NCBI GenBank assembly: GCA_036924285.1
Contig: JAYKYS010000009.1
Coordinates: 18,146,001-18,210,000 of the forward strand
Origin: Asterella californica
Taxonomy: Eukaryota; Streptophyta; Marchantiopsida; Marchantiales; Aytoniaceae
Direction of reading: 5' to 3'
DNA: 64,000 bases
Below, one piece after another: positions 10,717 through 23,200 of the stretch. The notes under the pieces were generated by a model. It was not told the origin of the DNA and made no database searches. It saw nothing but the letters and a program-made list of their open reading frames with translations. How positions within the stretch are numbered: the stretch's first letter is position 1; the number at the start of each line of letters is the position of its first letter. Both the position numbers and the translations under genes were made by a program.

Positions 10717-13371
10717 CTAAATGGATCTAAAACGTGAGTTGTCTGCAGTTGTGAACTGCTTCTGCAACATACTTTCTCATCTTTACTGATCTTGGAAGTT
10801 ACCAATAGTTTCTTGTGCAGCATCTGCTATGATATCAAGTCATTTGATAAGTACCTTTTTTGGGACAAATTCTGGAGCCGCTACAGTGATATTCTGCTGA
10901 ACAGTAATCTCCTGATGAATGGTAATCTCTGGAATACTCAGCTGACTCTTTGTTGTATACTTGAAAATTTTCAACTTCTGCATTCAACTGAAAATGAGAA
11001 TATAATCAATGGCTTTCTATTAGAAAACACTCGAATATTCATAAAGTAATACCCCCAAAAGAAAAGAGTTCCAAACTTAAGAACGAATTTGTACATCCAA
11101 ACGAGATACTTACCAGTTTTTCTTTGAAACAAGCAGTCTCGGTTTTGTGAGCATCAGCAAACAGTACAAGTTTTCCACCTGAAAGCTCCGAAGACGCTAT
11201 CTGTTGAACAACCCGATTGGAAACAGAAGATTCGCCATCATAGTACTTGTTCTAGGTATAGGACGTGACATCTCTGAGACCAGTATGAGCCATACCAATG
11301 CTGGGCGGAACTTGAGCGTCAACCATTCGTGAAATACATTCCATCCGAAGGATTTGGTGCTTATATGTTTCTCTCTCAAATCAGGAAGATCAACTGTCAC
11401 CAAGGACATGTACTGTCCTAACTTATTCACACCCACTGGTCTGCTCTTGGAACATATGATATCATTGATTTGAACCTTTGCTTTGGAGTAAGAAACTGAA
11501 GATGCGGCAAAGGATCTGTGACACTCCGAAGAGGTCTCTTTTGCATCATCGTCCTGTAATATTCAAGACGTCCGGTAAATGACAATCAACTGGTTTGCGG
11601 TACTATTCTACACCTGAGTGACAAAGAGCAAACTGTAACCTTTGATGGGACTTGTTTGAATCGTTGGACATATCCGGCGTGCAACATGACCAACTCGAGG
11701 TCGTATTTCGTGACATTTCTCAACATTTTCATTCCAAGAATAAAGAAATTTCATAGACAATCATAAGCAAAACCAGAATTTATACCTTGTGGGGAGTTAC
11801 AGAAAAAGCTTGTCTTGTTCTAAGATCCTCATTTCTTCACCAGGAAATATAACCTGCCTTCTTCGCGTTCTTCCCTAAGCCAGGGTGCACATATCGTCAG
11901 ATAACTTCGTCGTCTGCTTTGATGACCATCTTGTGACGCGAACCTCTCACAATGTTCAAGGGAGTAACTGAATGGACCACTCTGAATCGATCTTTCTTCT
12001 TGTCTAGCAAGAATCAAATTGCCGATTCCTTTCACCATCACCATCGTTCCTACAGAAGTTGGGTTATAAAGTTGTCCATCTTTTTGCCTCACTTGCAACA
12101 CAAAGTGTGATTTATTCTCCCACAAACTGTCTGAAGTCTCTACTCTCTACTCGCTTAAATATCTGCCAGATATACTTGAATCTATCGTATAAATATCTCT
12201 CCATTTTTTGAAACTATGAACCATGCTAAGTCGATCGTGGCTCTCGCAGGTTTTAAGATTTCTCCTCGACCTCCACCTCGAAATAACCGAGGAGCCACTC
12301 CTTACAAGACCTCCTACTATACACTTTGAGTACTTACTCCTCTGACGTCTACCACGACGAACACCCTCGACTCCTATTGTATCCAAAGGTTAAATCTTTT
12401 CCTCAAGTAAAAGTATCTTCCCAATCTGAATCACTACTGCTGCCATCCACATCCATCACCACAACCTTGAATAACAGGTAACCGCGCACTGCGAACTCAG
12501 AGACTAATCTTTTATATAGTACCATACTTGCACTTAAACGTTTTGAAGTAAAACGTCCAATGATCTTTCGTTCATAATATTAACGTTCTTCACGCAAGAT
12601 GAGGTCCTCTCGATCGTGGATCTTGCAAGTTATTAAGATTTCCCCTCGACTACCACCCCAAGAAATAACCCAGGAGCCACTCCCTACAAGGCCTCCTGCT
12701 ATACGTTCAAATGTCCTTGCCACCTTACATCCTAGCTCCGGGGATAGATTAGGATGCTTTTAGGTAAAGATGGCTCCAAATTCTGCCTCACCCCAACTCC
12801 TCCGAGGATAACAACTGGATCCAAGCGTAACGTCACTTTGCGCACGCAACAGTCATGACCTCTTAAGTTCTGACCGCTTAACTTCTAGAGTGCTCCGACA
12901 AACAATGAAATACGAACACCCTTACACCTCGCAGTGGCGTAGAACATGTATGGTAACAGACTAATAGGAAAACCACGTCATAAGGCTCGCGCGACCCAGT
13001 GCCTCAAAGGCAACGTCGAGAAAAACTCTGTTGAACATGTGCGAATCGCACATGCTCCCCATAGCTGATTAGTGCACCACTATACTCACCCGCCTTGGTC
13101 ATTGTCCAAGGCTAAAACCTGGCATTGGCAACTTTCCTCCCAGCCAAATTCAGAAGACCACATGCGCTCTCTGCTAAATTACTGTAACCGCGCGATTTTA
13201 AGTTCACGACTACACATGTATCCACCTGAACAATGACCTTGATATAAAGGTTGTCACTTATATACACACCCAGAAAAGAGAACTTACCTAACAGTTGTTG
13301 ACCAAACTGAACCCGAATCTGGTGCCAGGAATTGCAGATGTAAGAACACGTTCGTTCCCGTGCGTCAGATA
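10717..13371 (-). CDS. Unrecognised multi-exon protein gene (5' end incomplete)
   Basis: I do not recognise this protein. Six consecutive minus-strand exons join with matching phase: 13371-13288, 12130-11841, 11553-11296, 11251-11114, 10977-10855 and 10761-10717, ending in TAG. Each has an AG acceptor and GT donor. The split codon G|AC across the 1,157-bp first intron gives Asp and joins QFGQQLL to LWENKSHF. The model gives at least 312 residues. It starts with a Trp/Gln-rich stretch, then a region with GTMVMVKGIGN and basic clusters, a 'LGQYMSLVTVDLPDL' segment, and a Val/Glu/Gln-rich C-terminus. The fourth intron (11252-11295) would be only 44 nt. The first exons are missing. Open sequence continues upstream to about 13,490 and may be exon or intron. 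There are no clear membrane segments or catalytic motifs. Confidence 0.6.
12230..12710. repeat. Diverged direct repeat within an intron
   Basis: About 90 bp near 12,230-12,325 reappears, with substitutions and small indels, at 12,610-12,710. Shared words include CGATCGTGG, TTAAGATTTC, GGAGCCACTCC and CCTCCT. The copies are about 380 bp apart, inside the large first intron of the unrecognised gene. They may be ends of a decayed element, but no coding part was identified between them. Confidence 0.65.
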
Positions 13372-13419
13372 CTGAAATGCTTTGGGAGGCTCTCTCCCCG
13401 GGGAGCGTTTGTTTACCAG

Positions 13420-14238
13420 GACTGCTAACTTGAGCTTCGATGAAGATAAGACGTGGAGAACCAGAGTACGACAGGTACCCGCATGGGAGCAAAATCGCTT
13501 TAACCGCGTCCAGCTGTGTGGACCGAGGGCTTCAACAGCCTGTCCCATCACGAACGCCACATGGAAACTCGAATCCCCTTACCTGCACTAGCAAATCTGC
13601 TGTTGAATAGCATATGGTTCTACTTACCCGAGTTTGCGGCTACTAGCGCAATACGATAAAAACCCAGTACTACCGTAGGTTCAAAGGACATCGTTGGAAC
13701 CCTTCCCTATGCCACACACCGCCGCCTGGTGATCGGTCGCGCTGAACTAAATTAACAAGGCCAAATGGTATTAAGAACAATCTGTTCTGTTCAACCTGGA
13801 ATTACGTTCACCGAAAGATGACCGAGAAAGCGAACATTTAAGATGTATGGAAGAACTGCTCACTCTGCTGTGGATTTAACCAAGAAAGCAACAGTCGACC
13901 AATTAAGAACTACAATGTTGACCATTAAAAGAAGGCTATGAACACCTACATACCAATAAGTGTAATTACAGGTAACTAATGACCTATCTAACAGCCATGC
14001 AGGACTCGAAAAGTGCCCTACTTTCCTCACAACGATGTAGGATTGACGAAATATAATGGATCGTTGAACACTCACCCCCACTCGCCAACATATTTCCAAC
14101 TAAACGAGCTCTGGACCACTATCTCCTTTTTACAACCTGGTTCATCAACAGCACGGTAGACCAGAACCATCACGCGTCCATCTTACAGAGTTCCGTTTAC
14201 AGAATGAATCCCAGTATATTCACAGGCACCTCTTGTAC
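13420..14238. other. Spacer between two minus-strand genes
   Basis: This lies between the 3' end of the coiled-coil gene (stop at 14,239) and the 5' region of the unrecognised gene. It should hold the missing first exon(s) and promoter of the latter. Open frames at 13,288-13,560 are in a different frame from the supported exon. Nothing else can be assigned. Confidence 0.4.
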
Positions 14239-17200
14239 TTATTTATCCTTCACCTTCGGGCTCACTTCTTCTTCAAGTTCGTCAAACTCCCAACCCTCCG
14301 TTTCGCCCTCAGGGGAGTCTTTATCTCCTTTGTCTTCAACTGTGTTTTCGTTCGGATCCGCCTCCTTAAACTCCGGGGAAGATCTTGGCGCTTCGTCCTT
14401 GGAGGCAGCTTCAGCGCTTGATTCCTTTTGTGAGCTACTTTTGGAAGTGACTGACTTTATGTGCGCTCCAGTCTCGATGACCTGCGCCCTCGCCTTCTCT
14501 AACATTGCTCGACCTTGCTGGATAGCTTTCTTTTCAATCTCTATATCTGGTCTATGTCGTGCCTCGAACTCTTGGCCCAACTTCGCGATGGCTTCAAATG
14601 CTCTGCTCAATTTGACCTCGGCTTCACTCTCCTCACTGGGGAGCAGACCACCAAAGACTGTGAATGGGGTTTACAGTCATGGAGTAGGGCTCCAATCAAT
14701 TTAGCGTCGTTTCATTTATAAAAGGAAACTCGAAACTTGAGAAGTTCCTAAAGATTTCAAAACAAGCCGGCCCGAAGATCGTTAAGGAGACCTCTTACCT
14801 ATCTCCGTCTTTCTGATATGCTTGTACTTCTTCTTCCAACTGTGCGATCAACTTAAGAGTCTTCTCCACCTGATCACAATATTTGTTCAATATAAAGACG
14901 AATTGTCACACGCAAGTTTCACGCAATCACAATTCCTGAGTAGAAAACTTACAAACTGACGTCACTAGACTACAAATGCGGGCGGTTGTGGCAGAAATAT
15001 GTACTAGATTCTCAGTCTCCAGATAGCTGTCTTGAGTTCTCCGGATTCCTCTGACAATGTCAGGTATCACTCCCTCCATGCCTAGGTCTGTCACATTCGA
15101 TCTACACAGTCCGAGGACAGAAAAGCGACGCCCCGCGCTATTAGAAGTGAAATCAGCCAAAAGGATGATCTAAGATAGCTTAAGATGTTCCAGGATACAT
15201 TTCACCAGTCTAGAACAAGATATGTCCAGCAGCTTGTTGCCTGCCACGAAACAGATTGTCTAAAGATCCACCAAACTCGCGGGCCAAAGCTTAAGGAGTA
15301 AATACTAGTTGTAAAAGTAAGTTGAGCAAGCAGAGGGACGAACAACCAGGGGTCATAAGCACAGTGCTAAATATGATATGTCCACATCTACAGAGACGAC
15401 ACGAAGTAACTTCCTTCAACTGGCTAACAAAAACTGCTGACAGTCTGCAATTCTAGGATCACTCAAAGTGCACGCGTTGACTTAAACAAAACCTTATGAC
15501 GCCGATAAACAGAAACAAGAACGTGCGGGACAAGATATCACCCAACAACGCATACGAATAAACATTCCCACTCAACTTCATTGTTGGCACTTGGTTCCAC
15601 GTGACAATTTATAACCAAGTAAGAGTTAAGAGCTTAGCAGCATCAGAGAAACTGCAGGGAGAGAGCTGTACTCACTTTTTCTGTCTGAGAATCTCAAGTT
15701 CTTCTGCACAGAAGTTCAGTCTCTTAAGGAAAAGAGACAACTCTTCCTGTTCCACATGATCCGACAATATCAGATCTGTAAGAGGCATCTCAAGCAAACT
15801 TGAGAGCACAATCCGAGCCTCTCATAACCAAGATGCACCAGTGAAGTAAGACAGGATCATAAGAGAGGTTATCCCTGAAACCAGCTTCCTTGGACAACTG
15901 TATATTTGGCCTCTAGTACATATCTCCCGGAGAAGCGAACTGCAGAGGCACTCAAGATCTTGTACAAGTCTGCCTTCGAGCGTTCGCTCATAAATCTAAC
16001 AGAACCGCGAAACGTTCAAACCTTGCTTGACTTTTCTCCCTTGTAGGTTAATAAGAACACAGTAAGCACTTACAAGACGGAGGTATCTTCCTGACAAAAA
16101 GTTACGACTCCAACGCCTGCGAACGCTGTGATGGTAAGAGAATTCTGAAGAAACGATGGGATCCAGTATCTCTACCTGACGATACGCCAAGTTGATGGCG
16201 GCAATCTGTAGAAACTGCTGTTTGGACTCCGCCCATGATGCCCTTCGACCACAGCAGCATTGTAACACACTCAGGATCGCACGTGTAAAGCAACCTACTA
16301 TAATATATCATTCAAACATGAATTATGAAGAATCAAACCCAGTTACTCCCTCCACAAGCACCAGTCATTTCCTGGTTTCATCTGTAACGGAAGCAGAAAC
16401 AATACAGAAGGCAACATTTGAGCTTCAGAAGAAAGTACACTAAAGAGTCGAAGGCATACTCAGTTTCTTTGACTTTCTGTTCCACAGAAGCTGACTGCAA
16501 CAACCATGTATCCTCCAGGAAATTTACCCAGGTGGTGGCAACATTTGCTTCAGTCTTACATGCGTTGATTGACCTTGACAGCTCTTCTTCCTGGTCAAAC
16601 AAGTGCTTCAGCTATCTCGGTCGCAGTACAATCTACTATCCAATTCACAGGTTTGCAAGAAATAGCACTGAGAAGATATTAACCGACCTACGCACTGCAT
16701 TTAAAGAGATTTGAAGGAAACTAGTCGCATGACAGGAGAATCATCAACAAAATTTCTCAATGACATCATGTTGCACTCTACAAGGCTTCCATTGGATCCA
16801 AGCAAAAGTTTCCAAACGACGTCTTGGGAATGCAAGGAGATAGGAGTCTTCAGAAGGCGGACGGCAGTCTTCATCAACAGAAGGACTGTCCACACAGGTT
16901 ATGAGACGTCTGGGACGTCTAGGCATGTAAGCATTGCGAACGACCAAGTCACAGTAGTGACCGTTGTTTTGATCTTCACCCCGAGCTACGGAAGGGAAGG
17001 CTGATCGGAGAACGAAGAGCTCAAGGAGACCGTGGTGGGTGGTCGAGCTGGAAGTAGAGGTCCAGCACCTCGGAGAGGACCAATCGGTCCACCGCTGGCT
17101 ACGTAGTCAGAAGTAGGTATGGCTGCTCGGATTGAGCAGTTGGAGCAGAGGATACAACTCTTACAGAAAGAAGTGATGATGTCCTCCAAGCATACAAGAG

Positions 17201-20200
17201 ATATCCACTTTAGCTAAAACCAAGCATTAGGACCGAACCATTATCTATACTATCATCGACGAGAACTTACACGACAATTCAAGAGAGGATACAAACCTGA
17301 ACAGATAAATGAGCGACAATATTGCTGCTTGCTGTATCAAAGTGTTCCTTCTCTTCCTGAATATTGATGTGCCGAACTGTAGCCGCTGCTAGGGCTGACT
17401 TTACCTGAATCCAAAGATTGACTCAATAACAGAGACTAGAGAAAACACAAACAACACCGAAGTTGCTTCACTTTGGTCATGTTTCACTATGCACAGAATA
17501 TCAGCTCCCCTTGCTCTCAAGAATATGGCGGTCTTTTATCCTAGCATGAACTTGCCTCAGTACACTAGTCCTTATCACATTGTTTGTACCCATACTTGGA
17601 AGAAGATTGAGCTAGCATAGGGTAGCAAGATATTCGAGGACATAACAGAGCGGTTTTCCCGCAAACTGGATCACTTGACTTCTACGTTATCAACGAGGTC
17701 CGTCTCCCACAACCATATCGACTACTCACTTCCGCCAGTTCAGCCTCAAGTTCTTGCCTTCGCTTGTCCAACTCACGTACTTCACCGGCCACGACCTACG
17801 AACATAAAAGAATTCATCCATGAAGAGAGTTAAAGCTCAGTAAAGCTGCTGGAGGCAAACTTCCATTTCACCAAGAAAGGAGGCAAGAACGGTGTACCGT
17901 GCTTGACTTGAAGGTGGAAAAGCAGTGATTAAACGCTTCAAAAGATTGAATTTTAAACTCTCAAAGTAAAAACTAAACTACAAAACCTCCAACACTGTAC
18001 CTTCTCAGCTTCAGTCACTTCCAATGCTTTGGCTGCCCGGTAGTGTACGGCGTCTAACTTCTGCTGACTGCACGGGAAAACGAGGAGATTCTCAGCCCAG
18101 AAAACGAACTTATGTGATCAAGAAACTCCGTCTCGGGCATAATCGAACGTGATGTTATAGAAGCCCCAACCACCTAGAAGTATGAGCGGCAAGTAAAGTT
18201 CTATTATGCTCCTTTACTCCACACTTACTGGCTCTTGCCTTTTCGTTACTCCAAGATACAATGAAAAATTGCATGATACGAAGAACGAAAAACTAACCGA
18301 TTCGTAGCAATCTTCTTCTCAGTTTCTTCAGAAGTTTGGTTGAGGGCAACTGTAAGCTCCTTCAGCTTCTCCACCTGAAGAGCAAGTCTCAGAAGTGGAT
18401 TCAAGATGTACTGGCATGGTGATCGGTAAACGACTCCCTTTAAGAACCAGCGATGCAGATTCGTATTCAAGAACAAGAACAGACGCACAGTAATAGTCTA
18501 ACACATTCAAAACTGGAAAGGTTCGGGTCTATGTGCCCAGACAAATATACAAAATTCCCTGGGACTAACTACAACAACGTCGTAGCTCCTTACTTGCTGT
18601 AGCTGCTACCGAGACGTCAGGGCCTCCGTAAAGAGAGCTTGTATACTGGTTATACCGACTTTGCGGATTTTAGCAAATAACATTTTGAATACACGATACA
18701 CTTACTTCAGTGTATTACTTTCTGTTCAGCAGTTTAATCGAAGACTAAAGGAACCAACAGGATGTAGAAAAACAAATATCGAAATGAAGAGAATTGCTTA
18801 GATTTTTCAGATTTTATTGCATCATTTACAGTACTACTACCCATAAATAAGCAGCACTAGGGTATGCTGTTATACCTTCCGAGAACGCTCCTGTGGATTG
18901 TCTCCTTGGTGAAGTGACGAGGCCTTCTTCTGCAAGCAGTGCCTTAGGCGCACTTGTAACTGAATGATCTCCGCCGTAGTGTTGGTTTCCTGAGAGCAAC
19001 AAAAGGTAATTTTAACACCGGTGCGCTAACCGCTGAAAGAACCCTACACCCTGATGGAAGTCCGCTTCAAGGTAGGAGGTACAAACTAACAGAGACCACC
19101 AATCAGTAAATTAAAGAAAGAGAGATAACGGGAGACTCCAAAAGTCCACCAAAAACCTCGATCAACCACGAACGAAGGCCCCAGCTTTCAACGAATGACA
19201 CACAGTCAGATCACGTACGATCGACAAAGATGACACGTCTCCGCGATCACACTTTCGTTACCCATGCTGATGTTTGACGAGTACTTTAACGTGACAAGAA
19301 TGTCTAGAAAGAGAGGATAAGAATCGCACCGGACCAGGTCTGCGAGGTTGCATAAGGCCGCTTTCATCATTCACTCCGACTGCACCTCCCTTCTCAAGAA
19401 GTTGGTTGTGAAGAGACCCAATTTCAGCATCTAACCTGCACAGCCACTAGTACATGAATAGAGCTCTAACACTAAAGGTTCAACAGGCGATGATACTGTT
19501 TGATGACAATATGACGATACAACGAACATGTTAAGCTAGAGAAGAACATGCGGTATATCTAGCTGTATGATGGCGCGGACCAACATGACAACTCTGACTA
19601 TGAGAACTATAACTCGGCCGGTGATCCGTTCCACGAAAGGCTTTACTCGTTAAGCTTTCTTAGAAGATGTCATAACAGCTGCCACGTCCAGCAAAAGCGA
19701 CGCACATACGGGGAACCGGCAAGTTCTCTCCACTAAGCCTAACCACCTATTAAAACAAATCGATTCCTACCAGCAACTCTATAGATAATTACGCAGATGC
19801 CTCACGTTCCAAAGCTGCAAGTAGTTTACGACAGTGAATAAACCACTAGTGGAAGCTCCCTTACCCGGATCCTACTTTTCGTGTGTTGTTACTATACAAT
19901 CCCCGTGTAAGATGTAAACAACCTAGAGAATCATATTCGATGGTGGCTGAGGGATAGAAACCAACAGTGTCATGAACTAACCACGAAAATCTGCAACGAT
20001 CAGTCTACATTACAAACCGATTATGGAAACCTAGGAAACGGCAAAAATACGCAGCCGTGGAGTTGACACAGATACACCGACAAGTAAGAACGGGGGAGAT
20101 TGGCCACACATCAAGGAGAAGTAGACAGGCTACAACACAGATTAGCCAAGTTGTGGCGGAAGCAACCGACATTCCAGCTGAAGTGGAAGTTACAAGTAAG

Positions 20201-23200
20201 CTTGAGTTGACACCCCCTTACTTGAGTTGACGACAACCTATAGACAGCACGAAGGCTATATCCAAGGGGCGGAAGATAGCACAGGAAGCCCAAGAGGGAA
20301 TGTATATTGGCACACGGCTAAAGCAGTTGTGAAAACAGTAACTTCTCCCGCACACTTAAGGTAACCCCCAAATAGTTCTGAACCCATGCAAGTACAAGGT
20401 GAGTAACAGAGAGTGGTGAACATGTAAGCCAACTTGGTTTGAGGAGTTATATTCATACGTCGAGAATGGCAGATATGCTCAAGGACCACTCTCCAGTATA
20501 GAGGTAATACGCAATTAGCCCAGCCAAATACATATATTCATACGTACAAGTACATACGGCCAAGTACATAGTAAGAGCAATTAGGGGCCGAATGTACGCT
20601 AACAACGCCGACTGGAGTTATATTCATACGTCGAGAATGGCAGATATGCTCAAGGACCACTCTCTAGTATAGAGGTAACACCCAATTAGCCCGGCAAAGT
20701 ACATAGTAAGAAGCAATTAGAGGCCGAATGTGGGGCTAACAATGCCGACTGGAGTTATCTTCATACGTCGAGAATGGCAGATATGCTCAAGGTCAACTCT
20801 CTAGTATAGGGGTATCACGCAATTAGTCCAGCCAAGTACACAGTGAGAATCAATTAGGGGCCGAATGTGCGCTAACAATGCCATGCGGAGTTAGCGAATT
20901 GTTATATAACCGGAGGGTGTGCCGATGTAAATGTGTAGTGCAAAGCACATTTCCAGAACAGGTTCCCCTCTGTATATCGTCGAATTCGAGTAGACAATGA
21001 CAAGAGAACAAATGCAGTATGCTTCAAAGGCTAAATGCAAACCCCCATGCAGAAATGAAGACGAACTAGATTTGTCTACTGCAACGTTGAAAGAAGCGAA
21101 GGTTCTCCGATCAACGCGTAGACAGCGCTAAACCATAGACTCCATTGCAAGAAACGAAGGTTATCCAAGCAGATACCAATAACGGATTTAGCGAGTGAAT
21201 AGAGGAGAAGGCAGACAGAGGTAAAGAGGAGCCTGTATTTGCCCGTCCATCACTGATGCACTTAGGTACTGGGTAGGTCTACACCCAAGAACCTAATACC
21301 ACAATAAGCACTCGGAGCATACAGCAGAACACACTCCCGTCGCAAGCACCTCAACCTGCTCTCTGACTTCATCAGCACTCAACAGAGAGGTTAGGTTGTA
21401 GTTGAGTTGGAAAAGTGGTCAATGAGGTGAAAACTTAACCGACTCATCAGGGCTTTATCGGTCGAGGAGTTTCTGTTCAGTTCCGGGACATCTGAGGGCA
21501 TGCCGACTGGAGTCAAGAGAATTATTTTATAACCGGAGGGTATGCCGACTGGAGTCAAGAGAATTATTTTATAACCGGAGGGTGTGCCGATTTTTCTTGT
21601 TTGGTTTTTTTTTAGGCCTCTTTTCGCTGTGGGGCTTTCTGCAGCCGTATGCTGCTGCCCTTGTACAGCATGAGTCCCCCGCCAGGAGGACTCTACCCCA
21701 CGGCGCCCGGGCTACAGGCGCATGGGGTAACCAACAAGCTATTGCTTGTTGGCTTTGGAGGGTGTGCCGATGGTAATGTGTAGTGCGAAGCACATTTCCA
21801 GAAAATGTTCCACTTGGTATGAAGACGAATGCGACATGGCAATGACAAGAGAACAAATGCAATATGTACTGATGCAGTCTGATCGCTTCTAATGTAAAAA
21901 CCAAATTTAACCCCATGCAGAAATGAAGACAAGCTAGCTTTATGTAATACAATCTTGAAATAAGCGAAGGCTATCAAGGCAAAACGCAGATACAGATAGC
22001 CAAAGAATCCAGCGCAGGAGAGAGTTATTTTCATACGTCGAGAATGGCAGATATGCTCAAGGACCACTCTCTAGTCTAGCGGTATCACGCAATTAGCCAA
22101 GCCAAGTACACAGTGAGAATCAATTAGGGGACGAATGTGCGCCAACAATGCCGAGCGGAGTTAGCGAATTGTTATATAACCTGAGGGTGTGCGGAGGGAA
22201 ATGTGTAGTGCGTAGCACATTTCCAGAATAGGTTCCCCTCGGTATGTCGTCGAATTCGAGTAGACAATGACAAGAGAACAAATGCAGTATGCTTCAAAGG
22301 CTAAAAGCAAACTCCCATGCAGAAATGACGACAAACTAGATCTGTCTACTGCAATCTTGAAAGAAGCGAAGGTTTTCAAATCAAAACGTAGATAGCGCTG
22401 AATCATAGAATCCATTGCAAGAAATGAAGGCTATCCAAGCAAAACGTGGATACCGATAACCATAGAATATAATGCAGGAGTTGAGGAGCACGGATTTAGT
22501 GAGTGAATAGAGGAGAAGGCAGACGGAGATAGTAAAAGAGGAGCCTGTATTTTTGCCAGTCCATCACTGATGCACTTAGGTACTGAGTAGGTGTACACCC
22601 AAGAACCTAATTACCACAATAAGCACTCGGGCAGCAGAACACACTCCCGTCGCATGCACCTCAACCTGCTCTCTGACTTCATCAGCACCCAACAGAGAGG
22701 GTTAGGCTGTAGATGAGCTGTAGATGAGGACTTAACCGACTCATCAAGGCCTTATCGGTCCAGGAGTTTCTGTTCAGTTCCGGGACATCTGAGGACAAAC
22801 TCCCAGTCTTTGTGCAGTGGTAGATCGGTGAGGGGTTGGCAGAGAGACTGCAAACAGCGATGTAGTGTAGGAGAGAATGAAATTCGTGAGAAGAGCAAAA
22901 GAATTGAAAGTGCCCTACTGGAAAGTAGCCTGTGAGTGAGCCCCACCTAGAAGTCGAGGGATGCTTCGCAGTAGAGGTGGAGGAGGTAGTTCCTGTATTG
23001 TGTCTACCCTGTTGTTTATATATCGAGAATTAGGTCTGTATGGTTAGGGTTATGTGCGGAGAAGTAAGGTTTAGGAGCCGCCATAGTTCCTGAACTTAAA
23101 CTTGAACCAGGAGAGAGTTAGCTGAAGTGAGTTGAGGAGCACGGATTTAGTGAGTGAATACACGGAGAAACTAGACAGAGATATTAGCTGCAGAACGTAT

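Noticed and set aside
14204..14704. 166-codon plus-strand Ser-rich open frame
   Set aside because: It is the complement of the last exon of the coiled-coil gene. The minus-strand reading matches the family and the plus-strand one does not.
16074..16176. Longer version of exon 14 ending at the GTAAGT donor near 16,074
   Set aside because: It adds 34 residues with no family counterpart. The shorter exon ending at 16,176 fits the expected spacing, although this boundary stays uncertain.
18876..18989. Alternative frame of this exon (reading [11 protein letters not shown])
   Set aside because: It is open, but the frame with [15 protein letters not shown] matches the family and fits a donor at 19,330, keeping phase through all later exons.
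21592..21756. Hairpin-rich insert considered as a tRNA gene or plastid DNA transfer
   Set aside because: There is no cloverleaf with correct arms, no box B consensus, and the flanking duplication with A-rich tail fits retroposition better.
21569..21952. 127-codon minus-strand open frame over the hairpin insertion
   Set aside because: It crosses the edge of the SINE-like insertion and reads through A-rich tail and repeat DNA, so it cannot be a conserved protein.
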